A stretch of 64,000 nt of DNA from the NCBI RefSeq assembly GCF_011174775.1, contig NZ_JAANHS010000002.1, positions 186,001 to 250,000 on the forward strand, given 5' to 3'. Position 1 is the first letter of the stretch, and every line of letters begins with the position of its first letter. Shown piece after piece: positions 7,912 to 15,819 of the stretch. Under the pieces are notes generated by a model that saw only the letters and a list, made by a program, of their open reading frames with translations, was not told the origin of the DNA and searched no databases. This stretch comes from Rhodobacter calidifons (GTDB taxonomy: Bacteria; Pseudomonadota; Alphaproteobacteria; Rhodobacterales; Rhodobacteraceae). Position numbers and translations under genes: made by a program.

Positions 7912-8537
7912 TCCTTCCGGCTGGCAAGGGCGTTGACTGCGGCCACGGTGATCGCCGACCCGCCGAGGCGGCCCTTGACGATCAGGGCGGGCGCGGGCGG
8001 GGCCGCCATCAGCGCGTCCTTCGACTCGGCGGCACCGACGAAGCCCACCGGGCAGCCGATGATCGCGGCGGGCCGGGGGCAGGCCGGGTCTTCCAGCATG
8101 TTCAGCAGGTGGAACAGCGCGGTGGGCGCATTGCCGATGGCGACGACGGCCCCGGCAAGGTGGGGCCGCCAGAGCTCGAGGGCGGCGGCGGAGCGGGTGT
8201 TCCGCATCTGCCGGGCCAGGTCCGGCACCTGCGGGTCGTGCAGGGTGCAGATGACCTGATTGTCCTTCGGCAGCCGGGCGCGGGTGATGCCCTCGCTGAC
8301 CATCCGCGCATCGCAGAGGATCGGCGCGCCGTCCTCCAGCGCCGCCCGGGCGGCGATGGCCATGCCGGGGCTGAACTGGATGTGGGGCGCCAGTTCCACC
8401 ATCCCGGCGGCGTGGATCATGCGGACGGCGACCACCTCTTCCTCGGGGGTGAAGCGGGAAAGGTCGGCCTCGGCCCGGATCATGGCGAAGCTCTGGGCGT
8501 AGATCGCGGCGCCGTCGGTTTCATAGAGGTGGGGCAT
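7908..8537 (-). CDS. cobH: Precorrin-8X methylmutase
   Basis: A 209-residue isomerase that moves the C-11 methyl group to C-12, converting precorrin-8X into hydrogenobyrinic acid. The catalytic histidine is in VRMIHAAGM (His42). The GAPILCDARMVSEGI, AIGNAPTALF and IIGCPVGFVGAAESK stretches are family signatures. It overlaps the 3' end of cobG by 17 bases, so its ribosome-binding site is within cobG, and it overlaps cobI by 4. Length is standard for CobH/CbiC. Confidence 0.95.
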   Translation of the reverse strand: MPHLYETDGAAIYAQSFAMIRAEADLSRFTPEEEVVAVRMIHAAGMVELAPHIQFSPGMAIAARAALEDGAPILCDARMVSEGITRARLPKDNQVICTLHDPQVPDLARQMRNTRSAAALELWRPHLAGAVVAIGNAPTALFHLLNMLEDPACPRPAAIIGCPVGFVGAAESKDALMAAPPAPALIVKGRLGGSAITVAAVNALASRKE

Positions 8538-9762
8538 GGAGGGCCTTCAGGTGGTTCAGGATCGCCTGCGGGGAAAGGCCCGTCAGGCTGGGCGTGTCAT
8601 GGGCGGTGCCGTGCCGGATCAGGACGTAGCCCTTGTCGGTGGCGGTAAGGGTCAGCGGCGCGGGGCCGGGATGGGCGCAGCCCTTGGCGCAGCCGGAGAG
8701 GTGCAGGCTCTGCCCGGGCGCGAGATGCGGGGCGATCTGTCTTGCAAGCTGGCGCGTGTCGCCCCTTGCCTGCGGGCAGGCGGGCGCGCCGGTGCAGGCG
8801 GTAATGCGCAGCATCGGGTCGGCCGGGTCGATGATGAGGCCGGCGATCTTCGGCAGCGTCGTTGCGCCCACGATCAGCAGCATCCGCCACGGCGTCGGGC
8901 GGATCTTGTGGCCGAGGGCGGCGAGGGCGCGCAGCGTCGCGGCCTGCATCTGGCCGAAGGCAAGGGCGACGAGCGCCCCGTCCGGGTGGAGACCGGGGGC
9001 TGGTGCAGGGAGCGGCTCGGCGGGGGCGAGGGTGCAGTCGGGCGGGACGATGCCACGGGCGATGAGGGCGGCCATGCGGCCCCGGCCGTTGCTGATGCCG
9101 CCATTGGCGACGAACCATTCGGCGATGGCGATGGTGTCGCGGGCAAGGTCGGTGACAGGCTGGCCGAGCGGGTGTCCGTCGGGGCGCAGGATCAGGCGGC
9201 CGTCGCGGCTGCGTTCGACGCGGATATCGGCGGAGGCCTCGGTCAGGACAGGGCGCGGGCCGGTGTCGAGGGCGAAGCCGAACTTGCCGGGCAGGCGCGG
9301 CATCCGGGCAAGGGCGGCGGTGAGGGTGGCGGCGAGAGTGTCGGTGGCGGTGGCGTCAAGGGATCCCCGTCCCGGGCTTGACCCGGGACCTCGTCCTTCG
9401 TCCAGCGTGCCCGGTCCCACGAGAGGTCCCGGGTCAAGCCCGGGACGGGGGGCGCGAAAAGGGGTGACGATCAGGTTGCGGAGGGATTCCGTCTGGATGT
9501 CGGGGTCGATCAATCCGTGGTGGCGCAGGTCGTCGATCAGTCGCGGATGGCTGGCCTCGGTCACGCCCCGCAGTTGCAGGTTGGCGCGGGCGGAGAGGTC
9601 GAGGATGCCGTTGCCGTGGGTTTCGGCGGCGTCAGCGATGGCTTGCGCCTGTTCGGGGGTCAGGCGGCCCTGGGGCGGGCGGATGCGGACCACGAGGCCA
9701 TCGCCGGATTGCATCGGGCGGAGTGCGCCGGGGCACCAGCCCTTGATCTCCCAGGCGGTCAT
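8521..9762 (-). CDS. cobG: Precorrin-3B synthase with an in-frame palindromic insertion
   Basis: A 413-residue iron-sulfur mono-oxygenase that converts precorrin-3A to precorrin-3B with O2, the defining step of the aerobic pathway. It has two ferredoxin/nitrite-sulfite-reductase-like halves and the [4Fe-4S] cysteines CTGAPACPQ and SGCAKGCAHP near the C-terminus. The ATG at 9762 (MTAWEIKGWCPGALRPM) is chosen because CobG starts there; the open frame upstream is repeat DNA. Residues about 105-133 (PRPGLDPGP ... GPGSSPGRG) are encoded by a palindromic element and do not look like CobG sequence. The frame is kept, so the protein is presumably functional. Confidence 0.92.
   Translation of the reverse strand: MTAWEIKGWCPGALRPMQSGDGLVVRIRPPQGRLTPEQAQAIADAAETHGNGILDLSARANLQLRGVTEASHPRLIDDLRHHGLIDPDIQTESLRNLIVTPFRAPRPGLDPGPLVGPGTLDEGRGPGSSPGRGSLDATATDTLAATLTAALARMPRLPGKFGFALDTGPRPVLTEASADIRVERSRDGRLILRPDGHPLGQPVTDLARDTIAIAEWFVANGGISNGRGRMAALIARGIVPPDCTLAPAEPLPAPAPGLHPDGALVALAFGQMQAATLRALAALGHKIRPTPWRMLLIVGATTLPKIAGLIIDPADPMLRITACTGAPACPQARGDTRQLARQIAPHLAPGQSLHLSGCAKGCAHPGPAPLTLTATDKGYVLIRHGTAHDTPSLTGLSPQAILNHLKALHAPPL
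9365..9450 (-). repeat. Palindromic element (family B) inserted in frame in cobG
   Basis: An 86-bp inverted repeat with arms CCCCGTCCCGGGCTTGACCC... and its complement at 9425-9450, around a non-palindromic centre. Each arm is itself nearly symmetric around CCCGGG-N5-CCCGGG. Read on the coding strand it gives RPGLDPGP, then a variable middle, then GPGSSPGR, without a stop. The same element in the same reading frame is inside cobN (12553-12636). Intergenic copies are at 13253-13316 and 27653-27722. Confidence 0.9.
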
Positions 9763-9799
9763 GCGGCGTGCCTTCGGGTTGGGGCGGTTTTCGGATCGA

Positions 9800-9900
9800 G
9801 CGCCTTGCGGCGCAAGTCTTTTGTCTCGCCTCTGCGCGCGAAGGGCGCGCAACCGGCTCGGGGCGTGCCTCCGGCGGGGATATTTGGGGACAGATGAAAG
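9800..9900 (+). repeat. Intergenic repeat, family A, copy 2
   Basis: The 148-base gap between the cobN stop and the cobG start is mostly this element. It runs CGCCTTGCGGCGCAAG, TTTTGTCTCGCCTCTGCGCGC, GGGCGCGCAACCGGCTCGG and the tail CCTCCGGCGGGGATATTTGG followed by GGACAGATGAAAG. It matches 23356-23455 almost base for base. Its tail reappears as an inverted pair at 35491-35555. Confidence 0.88.
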
Positions 9901-9910
9901 GGCTGCCCGG

Positions 9911-12900
9911 TCATGCGGCACCGTCGAGGCTTGCGGCGATGGAGTTGCGGCGGGTCTGCCAGAGGCCGGCGTCACGCAGGCGGCGGAAGAGGTCTTCCAT
10001 GGCGGCCAGGGCGGCGGGGTTTTCGCGGGCGAGGAAGTCGCGCACCTCGTCGCGGCCCAGGGTGGCCTCGTGGTAGAGGTCGAAGAGGTGCGGTGGGACC
10101 ACTTGGGCCAGATGGGCGAAGGCGGCCATGTGGTCCAGCGTGGCGGCGATTTCGGCGGCGCCGCGGAAGCCGTGGTGCATCATGCCTTCCGCCCAGGCCG
10201 GGTTGGCGGCCCGGGCGCGGGTGACGCGGGCGATTTCCTCGGTCAGGGTGCGGGCGTGGGGCGTGTCGGGGCGGGTGGAATCGAGGTGGTAGAGGGCGGG
10301 TCTCGCTCCGCCCAGTTTGGCGACGGCGGCGGCGAAGCCTGCCTCGTGCGCGGCGTAGTCGGCGGCGATGAGGACATCGGTCTCGGGCAGGTCCTGGGCG
10401 TGGACGAAGCTGTCGGCTGACAGGACTCGGGCTTCGAGGGCGGCGCGGGCCTCGGTGGACTGGCCGTCCTGGCCGATGGCCCAGGAGGACGCGTTGAGCC
10501 AGGCTTCACCGGCTGCGGCGCGGGCCTCGTCGGTGAAGGTCTCGGCGGCGGTGCCCATGCCAAGGCCGTAGAGGCCGGGTCTGGGGCCGAAGACGCGGGA
10601 GGCCCGCGTGGTATAGGGGTTGTCCTCGGGCGGTTCTTCCCTTCGGGACAGGGCTTCCGCCCCGGCCTCGAAAAGCTGGGCGAGCGTCGGGAACACGTCG
10701 CGGAACAGGCCGGAGACGCGGAGGGTGACGTCGATCCTCGGGCGGCCGAGAAGGGCGAGGGGGAGGATTTCGAAGCCGGAGACGCGGGCCGAGCCTTCGT
10801 CCCATTTCGGCGCGAGGCCCGCGAGGTGGAGGGCCATGGAGAATTCCTCACCCGCCGTGCGCATGGTCGCTGACCCCCAGAGGTCCACCACCAGCCCGCG
10901 CGGATAGTCGCCGTGGTCCTGGAGGTGGCGGCGGATCAGTTCCTCGGCCAGTTTCACGCCCTGGGCATGGGCGTTGCGTGAGGGGACGGCGCGGGGATCG
11001 ACGCTGAACAGGTTGCGGCCGGTGGGCAGCACGTCGCTGCGGCCGCGGTGCGGCGAGCCTGCGGGCCCGGGGGGGACGCGCTGGCCGTTCAGCGCGGCAA
11101 GAAGGCCCCGGGTCTCGCCCTCGCCGTCGCCGAAGATGTGCAGGCCGTGGCCGTATTGGCTTTCCTTCAGGTCGCAGACGAAGCGGTCGATGCGGGTGAT
11201 CGCCTCGGCCGGGGTGGCATTGGCGGACAGGCCGAGGTCGGCGGCCACGCCCGATGCCGCAGCCTCGTCGCGGATCGTGTCGATCAGGCGGCGGCGGCGG
11301 GCGGGGTCCAACCCGTCGGCGGTGGAATATTCGTCGAGGAGGCGTTCGAGGCGCTGGAGTTCAGGCGGGACCACGCTTTGCGTCAGCGGCGGCGGCAGGT
11401 GGCCGAGGGTCACGGCGCCGATGCGGCGCTTGGCTTGCGCCGCCTCGCCGGGGTCGTTGACGATGAAGGGGTAGATGACCGGGGTGGGGCCGATCAGCGC
11501 CTCGGGCCAGCAGGTATCCGACAGGGCGACGGATTTGCCCGGCAGCCATTCCAGCGTGCCATGCGCCCCCATGTGGATCAGGGCGTGCAGGGATTGCGAC
11601 CGGAGCCACAGGTAGAAGGCGACATAGGCGTGGCGCGGGGTGCGGGAGAGGTCGTGGTAGTCGCTGTCCCGGCTGGCAACCTCGCCGCGTTCGGGTTGCA
11701 GCGCGACGAGGACGTGGCCCCGGCGGGCGGCGGGGAAGTGGAACGCGCCGTCCTTTACCGAGGGATCGGTGGCGGGGTCGCCCCAGGCCTTGTGCAGGGT
11801 CCGGCGGAGGGTCTCGGGGAGAGTTGCGAGGGCGGCCTCATAGGCGGCGAGGGGCCAGGTGAGGGTTTCCGCCAGCGCCTGCGGCAGGGGTTGGCCTTCG
11901 GTGGCGTGATAGCCCTCGCCGGCGAGGGTTTCGAGGAGGCGCTCGGTCGAGGCCAGCGCGTCGAGGCCGACGGCATGGGCCATCTGATGCGGGCGCCCGG
12001 GATAGGTGGAGAGGATCACGGCAATGCGGCGGTCGGGTGCGGGGGTGGTGGCCAGGCGGTGCCAGTGTGTCACGCGATCGACCACGGCTTTGATGCGGCC
12101 CGCGTCGGCGCGGTGGGCGAAGCGGGAGAATTGCAGCTCCGGGTGGCGCTTGCCGGGGGACTTGTGGCTGACGATCCCCGCGAAGAGGCGGCCGTCCACC
12201 TCGGGCAGGACGACATGCATCGCAAGGTCGGCGGGAGAGAGGCCCCGGTCGGAGGCCGCCCAGTCGCGGCGGCGGTTGGTGGAAAGCGCGACCTGGAAGA
12301 CGGGGCAATGGGCGGCGTCGAAGGGGGTCCTGCCGGCATCGTCGCGGGCCGAGAAGGCGGTGGCGTTGACGATGGCGGCGGGCGGGTTTGCGGCGATTTG
12401 GGCCGACAGCCAGTCGGCGACGCCGGGGGCCTTGAGGCTCGGGGCGAAGGCGCCGTGGGCGGCGAAGCCTTCGGCGCGGAGGGCGTTGATCAGGGCATCG
12501 ACGGGCGCGGTGTCGCCCGAGGTGAGGTAGCTGCGGTAGAAGGTGACGAGAACCCGTCCCGGGCTTGACCCGGGACCTCCCCCGGTGGCCTGGGTGTCCG
12601 GTTCGCACAGAGGTCCCGGGTCAAGCCCGGGACGGGTATTCGCGGCGACCGGCGCGGGAATGACTCCCCGGTCGGGGTCGTAGAACCCCATCTGCGGCAC
12701 GGTCTTTTCGCCGATGACCGGGGCCGCGTAGAAGCCGGCCGCCAGCGCCAGTTGCGCAAGGGCCGCATGGGCCGCGACGGCCCCGCCCTCGTCGCACAGC
12801 GCCTGCAATCGGCGGAGGGTGGAGACGGGCAGCGTGGACAGCTCATCCAGGCGCGGATCGGGGCGGCCGTCGGCGGGAAGGATGGCAAGCGCAATGCCCT

Positions 12901-13225
12901 TGCGGCGGGCGAGGTCCTGGAGCGTGGCGAGGCCGTAGGGCCAGTAGGCCTCGCCCCCGATCAGTCGGACGAGGACGGCCTTTGCACCGCAGAGCGTGCG
13001 GTCGGCATAGCTGTCGACGGAAACCGGGTGCTTCAGCGCGATGATGTTGGCAAGCCGGACCGTGGGTTGGAAACCCAGCCTGCGGGCGCGCTCATAGCCT
13101 GCCGTGAAGGCCCCGAGGTCGCTGTCGGAGAACGAGAGCACCACCAGATCGGCCGGGTCCTGCCCGACGTCGAAGGGGGTCTCGGTTTCCTCCAGCCCGT
13201 GGCTTTCGCGGAAGACGACGTGCAT
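9911..13225 (-). CDS. cobN: Aerobic cobaltochelatase large subunit with an in-frame palindromic insertion
   Basis: A 1104-residue CobN/BchH-type chelatase subunit. With CobS and CobT (not in this window) it inserts Co(II) into hydrogenobyrinic acid a,c-diamide using ATP. Family stretches include LVRLIGGEAYWPYG, HMGAHGTLEWLPGKSVALSD, QYGHGLHIFGDG and VVDLWGSATMRTAGEEFSMALHL. Residues about 197-224 (TRPGLDPGP ... GPGSSPGRV) come from a palindromic repeat inserted in frame, just before VLVTFYRSYLTSGDTAPVDAL. It follows cobW after a 148-base gap containing another copy of that palindrome. Start at 13225 (MHVVFRESHGLEE) agrees with the family. Confidence 0.94.
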   Translation of the reverse strand: MHVVFRESHGLEETETPFDVGQDPADLVVLSFSDSDLGAFTAGYERARRLGFQPTVRLANIIALKHPVSVDSYADRTLCGAKAVLVRLIGGEAYWPYGLATLQDLARRKGIALAILPADGRPDPRLDELSTLPVSTLRRLQALCDEGGAVAAHAALAQLALAAGFYAAPVIGEKTVPQMGFYDPDRGVIPAPVAANTRPGLDPGPLCEPDTQATGGGPGSSPGRVLVTFYRSYLTSGDTAPVDALINALRAEGFAAHGAFAPSLKAPGVADWLSAQIAANPPAAIVNATAFSARDDAGRTPFDAAHCPVFQVALSTNRRRDWAASDRGLSPADLAMHVVLPEVDGRLFAGIVSHKSPGKRHPELQFSRFAHRADAGRIKAVVDRVTHWHRLATTPAPDRRIAVILSTYPGRPHQMAHAVGLDALASTERLLETLAGEGYHATEGQPLPQALAETLTWPLAAYEAALATLPETLRRTLHKAWGDPATDPSVKDGAFHFPAARRGHVLVALQPERGEVASRDSDYHDLSRTPRHAYVAFYLWLRSQSLHALIHMGAHGTLEWLPGKSVALSDTCWPEALIGPTPVIYPFIVNDPGEAAQAKRRIGAVTLGHLPPPLTQSVVPPELQRLERLLDEYSTADGLDPARRRRLIDTIRDEAAASGVAADLGLSANATPAEAITRIDRFVCDLKESQYGHGLHIFGDGEGETRGLLAALNGQRVPPGPAGSPHRGRSDVLPTGRNLFSVDPRAVPSRNAHAQGVKLAEELIRRHLQDHGDYPRGLVVDLWGSATMRTAGEEFSMALHLAGLAPKWDEGSARVSGFEILPLALLGRPRIDVTLRVSGLFRDVFPTLAQLFEAGAEALSRREEPPEDNPYTTRASRVFGPRPGLYGLGMGTAAETFTDEARAAAGEAWLNASSWAIGQDGQSTEARAALEARVLSADSFVHAQDLPETDVLIAADYAAHEAGFAAAVAKLGGARPALYHLDSTRPDTPHARTLTEEIARVTRARAANPAWAEGMMHHGFRGAAEIAATLDHMAAFAHLAQVVPPHLFDLYHEATLGRDEVRDFLARENPAALAAMEDLFRRLRDAGLWQTRRNSIAASLDGAA
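12553..12636 (-). repeat. Palindromic element (family B) inserted in frame in cobN
   Basis: An 84-bp inverted repeat whose outer 25-base arms are complementary (CCCGTCCCGGGCTTGACCCG at 12553 and its complement ending at 12636). On the cobN strand the arms read RPGLDPGP and GPGSSPGR, the same frame and same residues as in cobG. The middle (LCEPDTQATGG) differs from the cobG copy, showing that the arms rather than the loop are conserved. Confidence 0.9.
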
Positions 13226-13252
13226 GGGTTACGCCCTTTCCCGCCGGGCAAA

Positions 13253-13316
13253 CCCGCCCCGGGCCTGACCCGGGGCCTCGTGGCAAGGCAGAGGTCCCGG
13301 GTCGAGCCCGGGACGC
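13253..13316. repeat. Palindromic element (family B), intergenic copy between cobW and cobN
   Basis: A 64-bp inverted repeat with arms CCCGCCCCGGGCCTGACCCG and CGGGTCGAGCCCGGGACG around a short centre. It belongs to the same family as the in-frame copies in cobG and cobN but has diverged arms. It lies in the 148-base cobW-cobN gap, where it could act as a processing or attenuation hairpin. No gene fits in the gap. Confidence 0.85.
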
Positions 13317-13373
13317 GATGACCCCGTGACCGTCCGTCGCGCGCCTGCCGGTGCGGAACCCCGCGCCATGCCG

Positions 13374-14408
13374 TCAGACCCCCAGAACCCTGCGGATCGC
13401 GGCCTCGTCGATGTCGTCGTGCTCGGCGATGACCACCAGTTGCGACCGGCGCGGGTCTGCCCCCCAGGGCCGGTCGTACTGCATCCGCACCCGCGCGCCG
13501 ACGGCCTGCACCAGCATCCGCATCGGCTTGCCCGCCACGGCGATATAGCCCTTCACGCGCAGGACCTTCTGTTCGGTCGCCAGACGGACAATCGCGGCGG
13601 CCAGAGCCTCGGGGTCGGTGACGTCGGGCAGGTCGATGACCACGCTGTCGAAATCGTCATGCTCGTGATCGTCCGCGCCATCGTGGTGGCTGGGGCGAGC
13701 GGCGAGGTCGTTCTCGGCCGCCGCATTCAGGCCCAGGATGACGCGGGGGTCGATGACGCCATCTGTCATAGGCAGCATCGGGACGGGCCGGGTCATCTCG
13801 GCGGCGATGACTTCTTTCGCGGTGGCAACGCCGGCTTCGCCGGCAAGATCGGCCTTCGACAGCAGGATCAGGTCGGCGCAGAGGATCTGGTCCTCGAACA
13901 CCTCGGACAGCGGCGTCTCGTGGTCAAGCGAGGCATCGGCGGCGCGTTGCGCCTCAACGGCCTCCGGATCGGGGGCAAAGCGGCCCGCGGCCACGGCCTC
14001 GGCATCCGCCAGCGCGATTACCCCGTCCACGGTGATCCTTGACCGGATCGCAGGCCAGTCGAAGGCCTTGAGAAGGGGCTTCGGCAGGGCAAGGCCCGAG
14101 GTCTCGATCAGGATGTGGTCGGGGCGCTGGGGCATGGCCATAAGGGCCTCGATCGTCGGGATGAAATCGTCGGCCACGGTGCAGCAGATGCAGCCGTTGG
14201 CGAGTTCCACGATGTTCTCGACCGGGCAGTTCTCGTCGGCGCAGGATTTCAGGATGTCGCCGTCCACGCCCACGGTGCCGAATTCGTTCACCAGGATCGC
14301 CAGGCGCTTGCCCTGCGGGTTCTGCATCAGGTGGCGGATCAGCGTGGTCTTGCCCGCGCCAAGGAAGCCGGTGATCACGGTCACGGGGATTTTGGTCAGG
14401 TCGGTCAT
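13374..14408 (-). CDS. cobW: CobW-type GTPase metallochaperone
   Basis: A 344-residue COG0523 GTPase thought to deliver cobalt for insertion into the corrin ring. It shows the P-loop GFLGAGKTT at residues 10-18, the metal-binding NGCICC motif near residue 69, a switch motif LIETSG, the SKAD guanine motif, and a His/Asp-rich metal-binding run (HHDGADDHEHDD) before the C-terminal CobW_C domain. The ATG at 14408 overlaps the DUF1636 stop (ATGA). Its place just before cobN in a riboswitch operon supports a cobalt role rather than zinc. Confidence 0.93.
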   Translation of the reverse strand: MTDLTKIPVTVITGFLGAGKTTLIRHLMQNPQGKRLAILVNEFGTVGVDGDILKSCADENCPVENIVELANGCICCTVADDFIPTIEALMAMPQRPDHILIETSGLALPKPLLKAFDWPAIRSRITVDGVIALADAEAVAAGRFAPDPEAVEAQRAADASLDHETPLSEVFEDQILCADLILLSKADLAGEAGVATAKEVIAAEMTRPVPMLPMTDGVIDPRVILGLNAAAENDLAARPSHHDGADDHEHDDFDSVVIDLPDVTDPEALAAAIVRLATEQKVLRVKGYIAVAGKPMRMLVQAVGARVRMQYDRPWGADPRRSQLVVIAEHDDIDEAAIRRVLGV

Positions 14409-14779
14409 TCGGCGGCCTCGTCTAGCGGCGGATGGGGGGGAATGCGGGCGATGCTCTGCTTGCGGAAGACGGTGGGGCGGTCGCGCCACGGGACGATGCC
14501 GTCGCTGGTCGCCGCGTATTTCCGGGCGCCTTCCAGGATTGCGGGGACGTCGTCAAGGGTCAGGCGGCCATAGACATAGGACCAGGCGCCGGGTTTCGTC
14601 AGCGAGACCGCGCAGCCGGTGTTGCAGGCCGAAAGGCATTCCACCCCGACGATGCGCACGCCTTCGGGGACGGGTCCGGCCAGAAGGGCGGCGTGAAGCT
14701 GCGCGCCGGGGGGCGTTGCGCCCTCGGGCACCGGCTGGCCGGCCTTGCAGGTGGTGCAGACGTAGAGGGTCGTGCCCAT
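14405..14779 (-). CDS. DUF1636 cysteine-rich metal-binding protein
   Basis: A 124-residue protein with four or more paired cysteines (YVCTTCKAG near the start, then VECLSACNTGCAVSL around residue 48), the pattern of DUF1636, a thioredoxin-like ferredoxin-type family. The function is not established. It is the first gene downstream of the cobalamin riboswitch and is translationally coupled to cobW, so a role in cobalt handling or in supplying electrons/metal to corrin synthesis is inferred. The ATG at 14779 is preferred because MGTTLYVCTTC is the family's N-terminus. Confidence 0.85.
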   Translation of the reverse strand: MGTTLYVCTTCKAGQPVPEGATPPGAQLHAALLAGPVPEGVRIVGVECLSACNTGCAVSLTKPGAWSYVYGRLTLDDVPAILEGARKYAATSDGIVPWRDRPTVFRKQSIARIPPHPPLDEAAE

Positions 14780-14867
14780 CGTTGCCTTCCAATAGGCGAA
14801 AAGGGTGGGCCAGCGAGGGGCGTTTCCGCCGATCACCGGTCGCGGAACACCCCGTCCGCCGGTTGCC

Positions 14868-15044
14868 GTTCACGCTGGCAGGTCTCCCGGCTTGCGGATA
14901 CTGGGTCTCCCCAACAGCCCCCGCCTTCCCGGCATCCGCCAGTGGCCATGGGACCTCTCCGGTCACGGTCGCGGGGGCGGCTGCTTCGGGTCGTTTCCGA
15001 CCTGTCGCATTCCCTCTTCGCCTGTCATAAACAGGAACCAGCGC
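14868..15044 (-). promoter_or_regulatory. Cobalamin riboswitch controlling the DUF1636-cobW-cobN-cobGHIJ operon
   Basis: On the minus strand the order is: GGTTCCTG near 15039, GACAGGCGAAGAGGGAATGCG, GCAGCCGCCCCCGCGAC at about 14986-14970, GGCCACTGGCGGATGCCGGG, and the B12 box AAGCCGGGAGACCTGCC at 14890-14874. All conserved core elements of the aptamer are present. The operon's first ATG is about 95 bases downstream. cobO starts divergently 50 bases beyond the 5' end and is not covered by it. Confidence 0.93.
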
Positions 15045-15093
15045 CAGTCCACCTGAGCCATGGCACCCCCCCTTGTCAAGGACACGACCGACC

Positions 15094-15726
15094 ATGACCG
15101 ATCCCGTTGCGACGCCCGAAGTGGATGACCTTGCCCGCCACGCCCAGAAGATGGCCAAGAAGAAGGCCGCGCGGGACAGGATCATGGCGGGGAAAGAGGG
15201 GGAGAAGGGGCTGATCATCGTCCACACCGGGGCGGGGAAGGGGAAGTCGTCCAGCGGGTTCGGGATGATCCTGCGCTGCATCGCGCATGGGATGCCCTGC
15301 GCGGTGGTCCAGTTCATCAAGGGGGCCTGGGATACCGGAGAGCGGCGACTGATCACCACGCATTTCGCCGACCTCTGCCAGTTCCACGCGATGGGCGAGG
15401 GTTTCACCTGGGAGACGCAGGACAAGGCCCGCGACATCGCGGCGGCGCGGGCGGGGTGGGAGAAGGCGAAGGAGCTGATCCGGGACCCATCCATCCGCAT
15501 GGTCCTGCTGGACGAGATCAACATCGCGCTGCGGTATGATTACCTGGATGTGGGCGAGGTGCTGGCCTTTCTGAAGGAGGAGAAGCCGCCCTTGACTCAC
15601 GTGGTCCTGACGGGTCGGAATGCGAAGGAGGCGCTGATCGAGGCCGCCGATCTGGTGACCGAGATGACGCTGGTCAAGCACCCGTTCCGGGCCGGGATCA
15701 AGGGGCAGCCGGGGGTGGAGTTCTGA
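15094..15726 (+). CDS. cobO: Cob(I)yrinic acid a,c-diamide adenosyltransferase
   Basis: A 210-residue CobA/CobO/BtuR-family ATP:corrinoid adenosyltransferase that attaches the 5'-deoxyadenosyl group to Co(I). The P-loop HTGAGKGKSSSGFG is at residues 47-60, and the MVLLDEINIALRYDYLD and HVVLTGRNA motifs follow. ATG at 15094 is preceded by AAGGA; an in-frame TTG at 15073 is an alternative. It is transcribed away from the riboswitch operon, with no aptamer of its own visible on the plus strand. Confidence 0.95.
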   Translation: MTDPVATPEVDDLARHAQKMAKKKAARDRIMAGKEGEKGLIIVHTGAGKGKSSSGFGMILRCIAHGMPCAVVQFIKGAWDTGERRLITTHFADLCQFHAMGEGFTWETQDKARDIAAARAGWEKAKELIRDPSIRMVLLDEINIALRYDYLDVGEVLAFLKEEKPPLTHVVLTGRNAKEALIEAADLVTEMTLVKHPFRAGIKGQPGVEF

Positions 15727-15819
15727 GTGCGCCGCGCGCGGCGCGATTTGCGGGAACAGCGAAATCAAGGGCTTGGACGCGAGCGTTCAGGAACGGTTAA
15801 GGAAATGGCAGGAGGCAGG

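Noticed and set aside
9763-9975. N-terminal extension of cobG by 71 residues
   Set aside because: The added part is translated repeat family A DNA and has no similarity to CobG; ATG 9762 starts at the conserved region.
9365-13316. CRISPR-like array suggested by repeated CCCGGG-containing blocks
   Set aside because: Copies are few, inverted rather than direct, irregularly spaced and partly coding; no cas genes are present.
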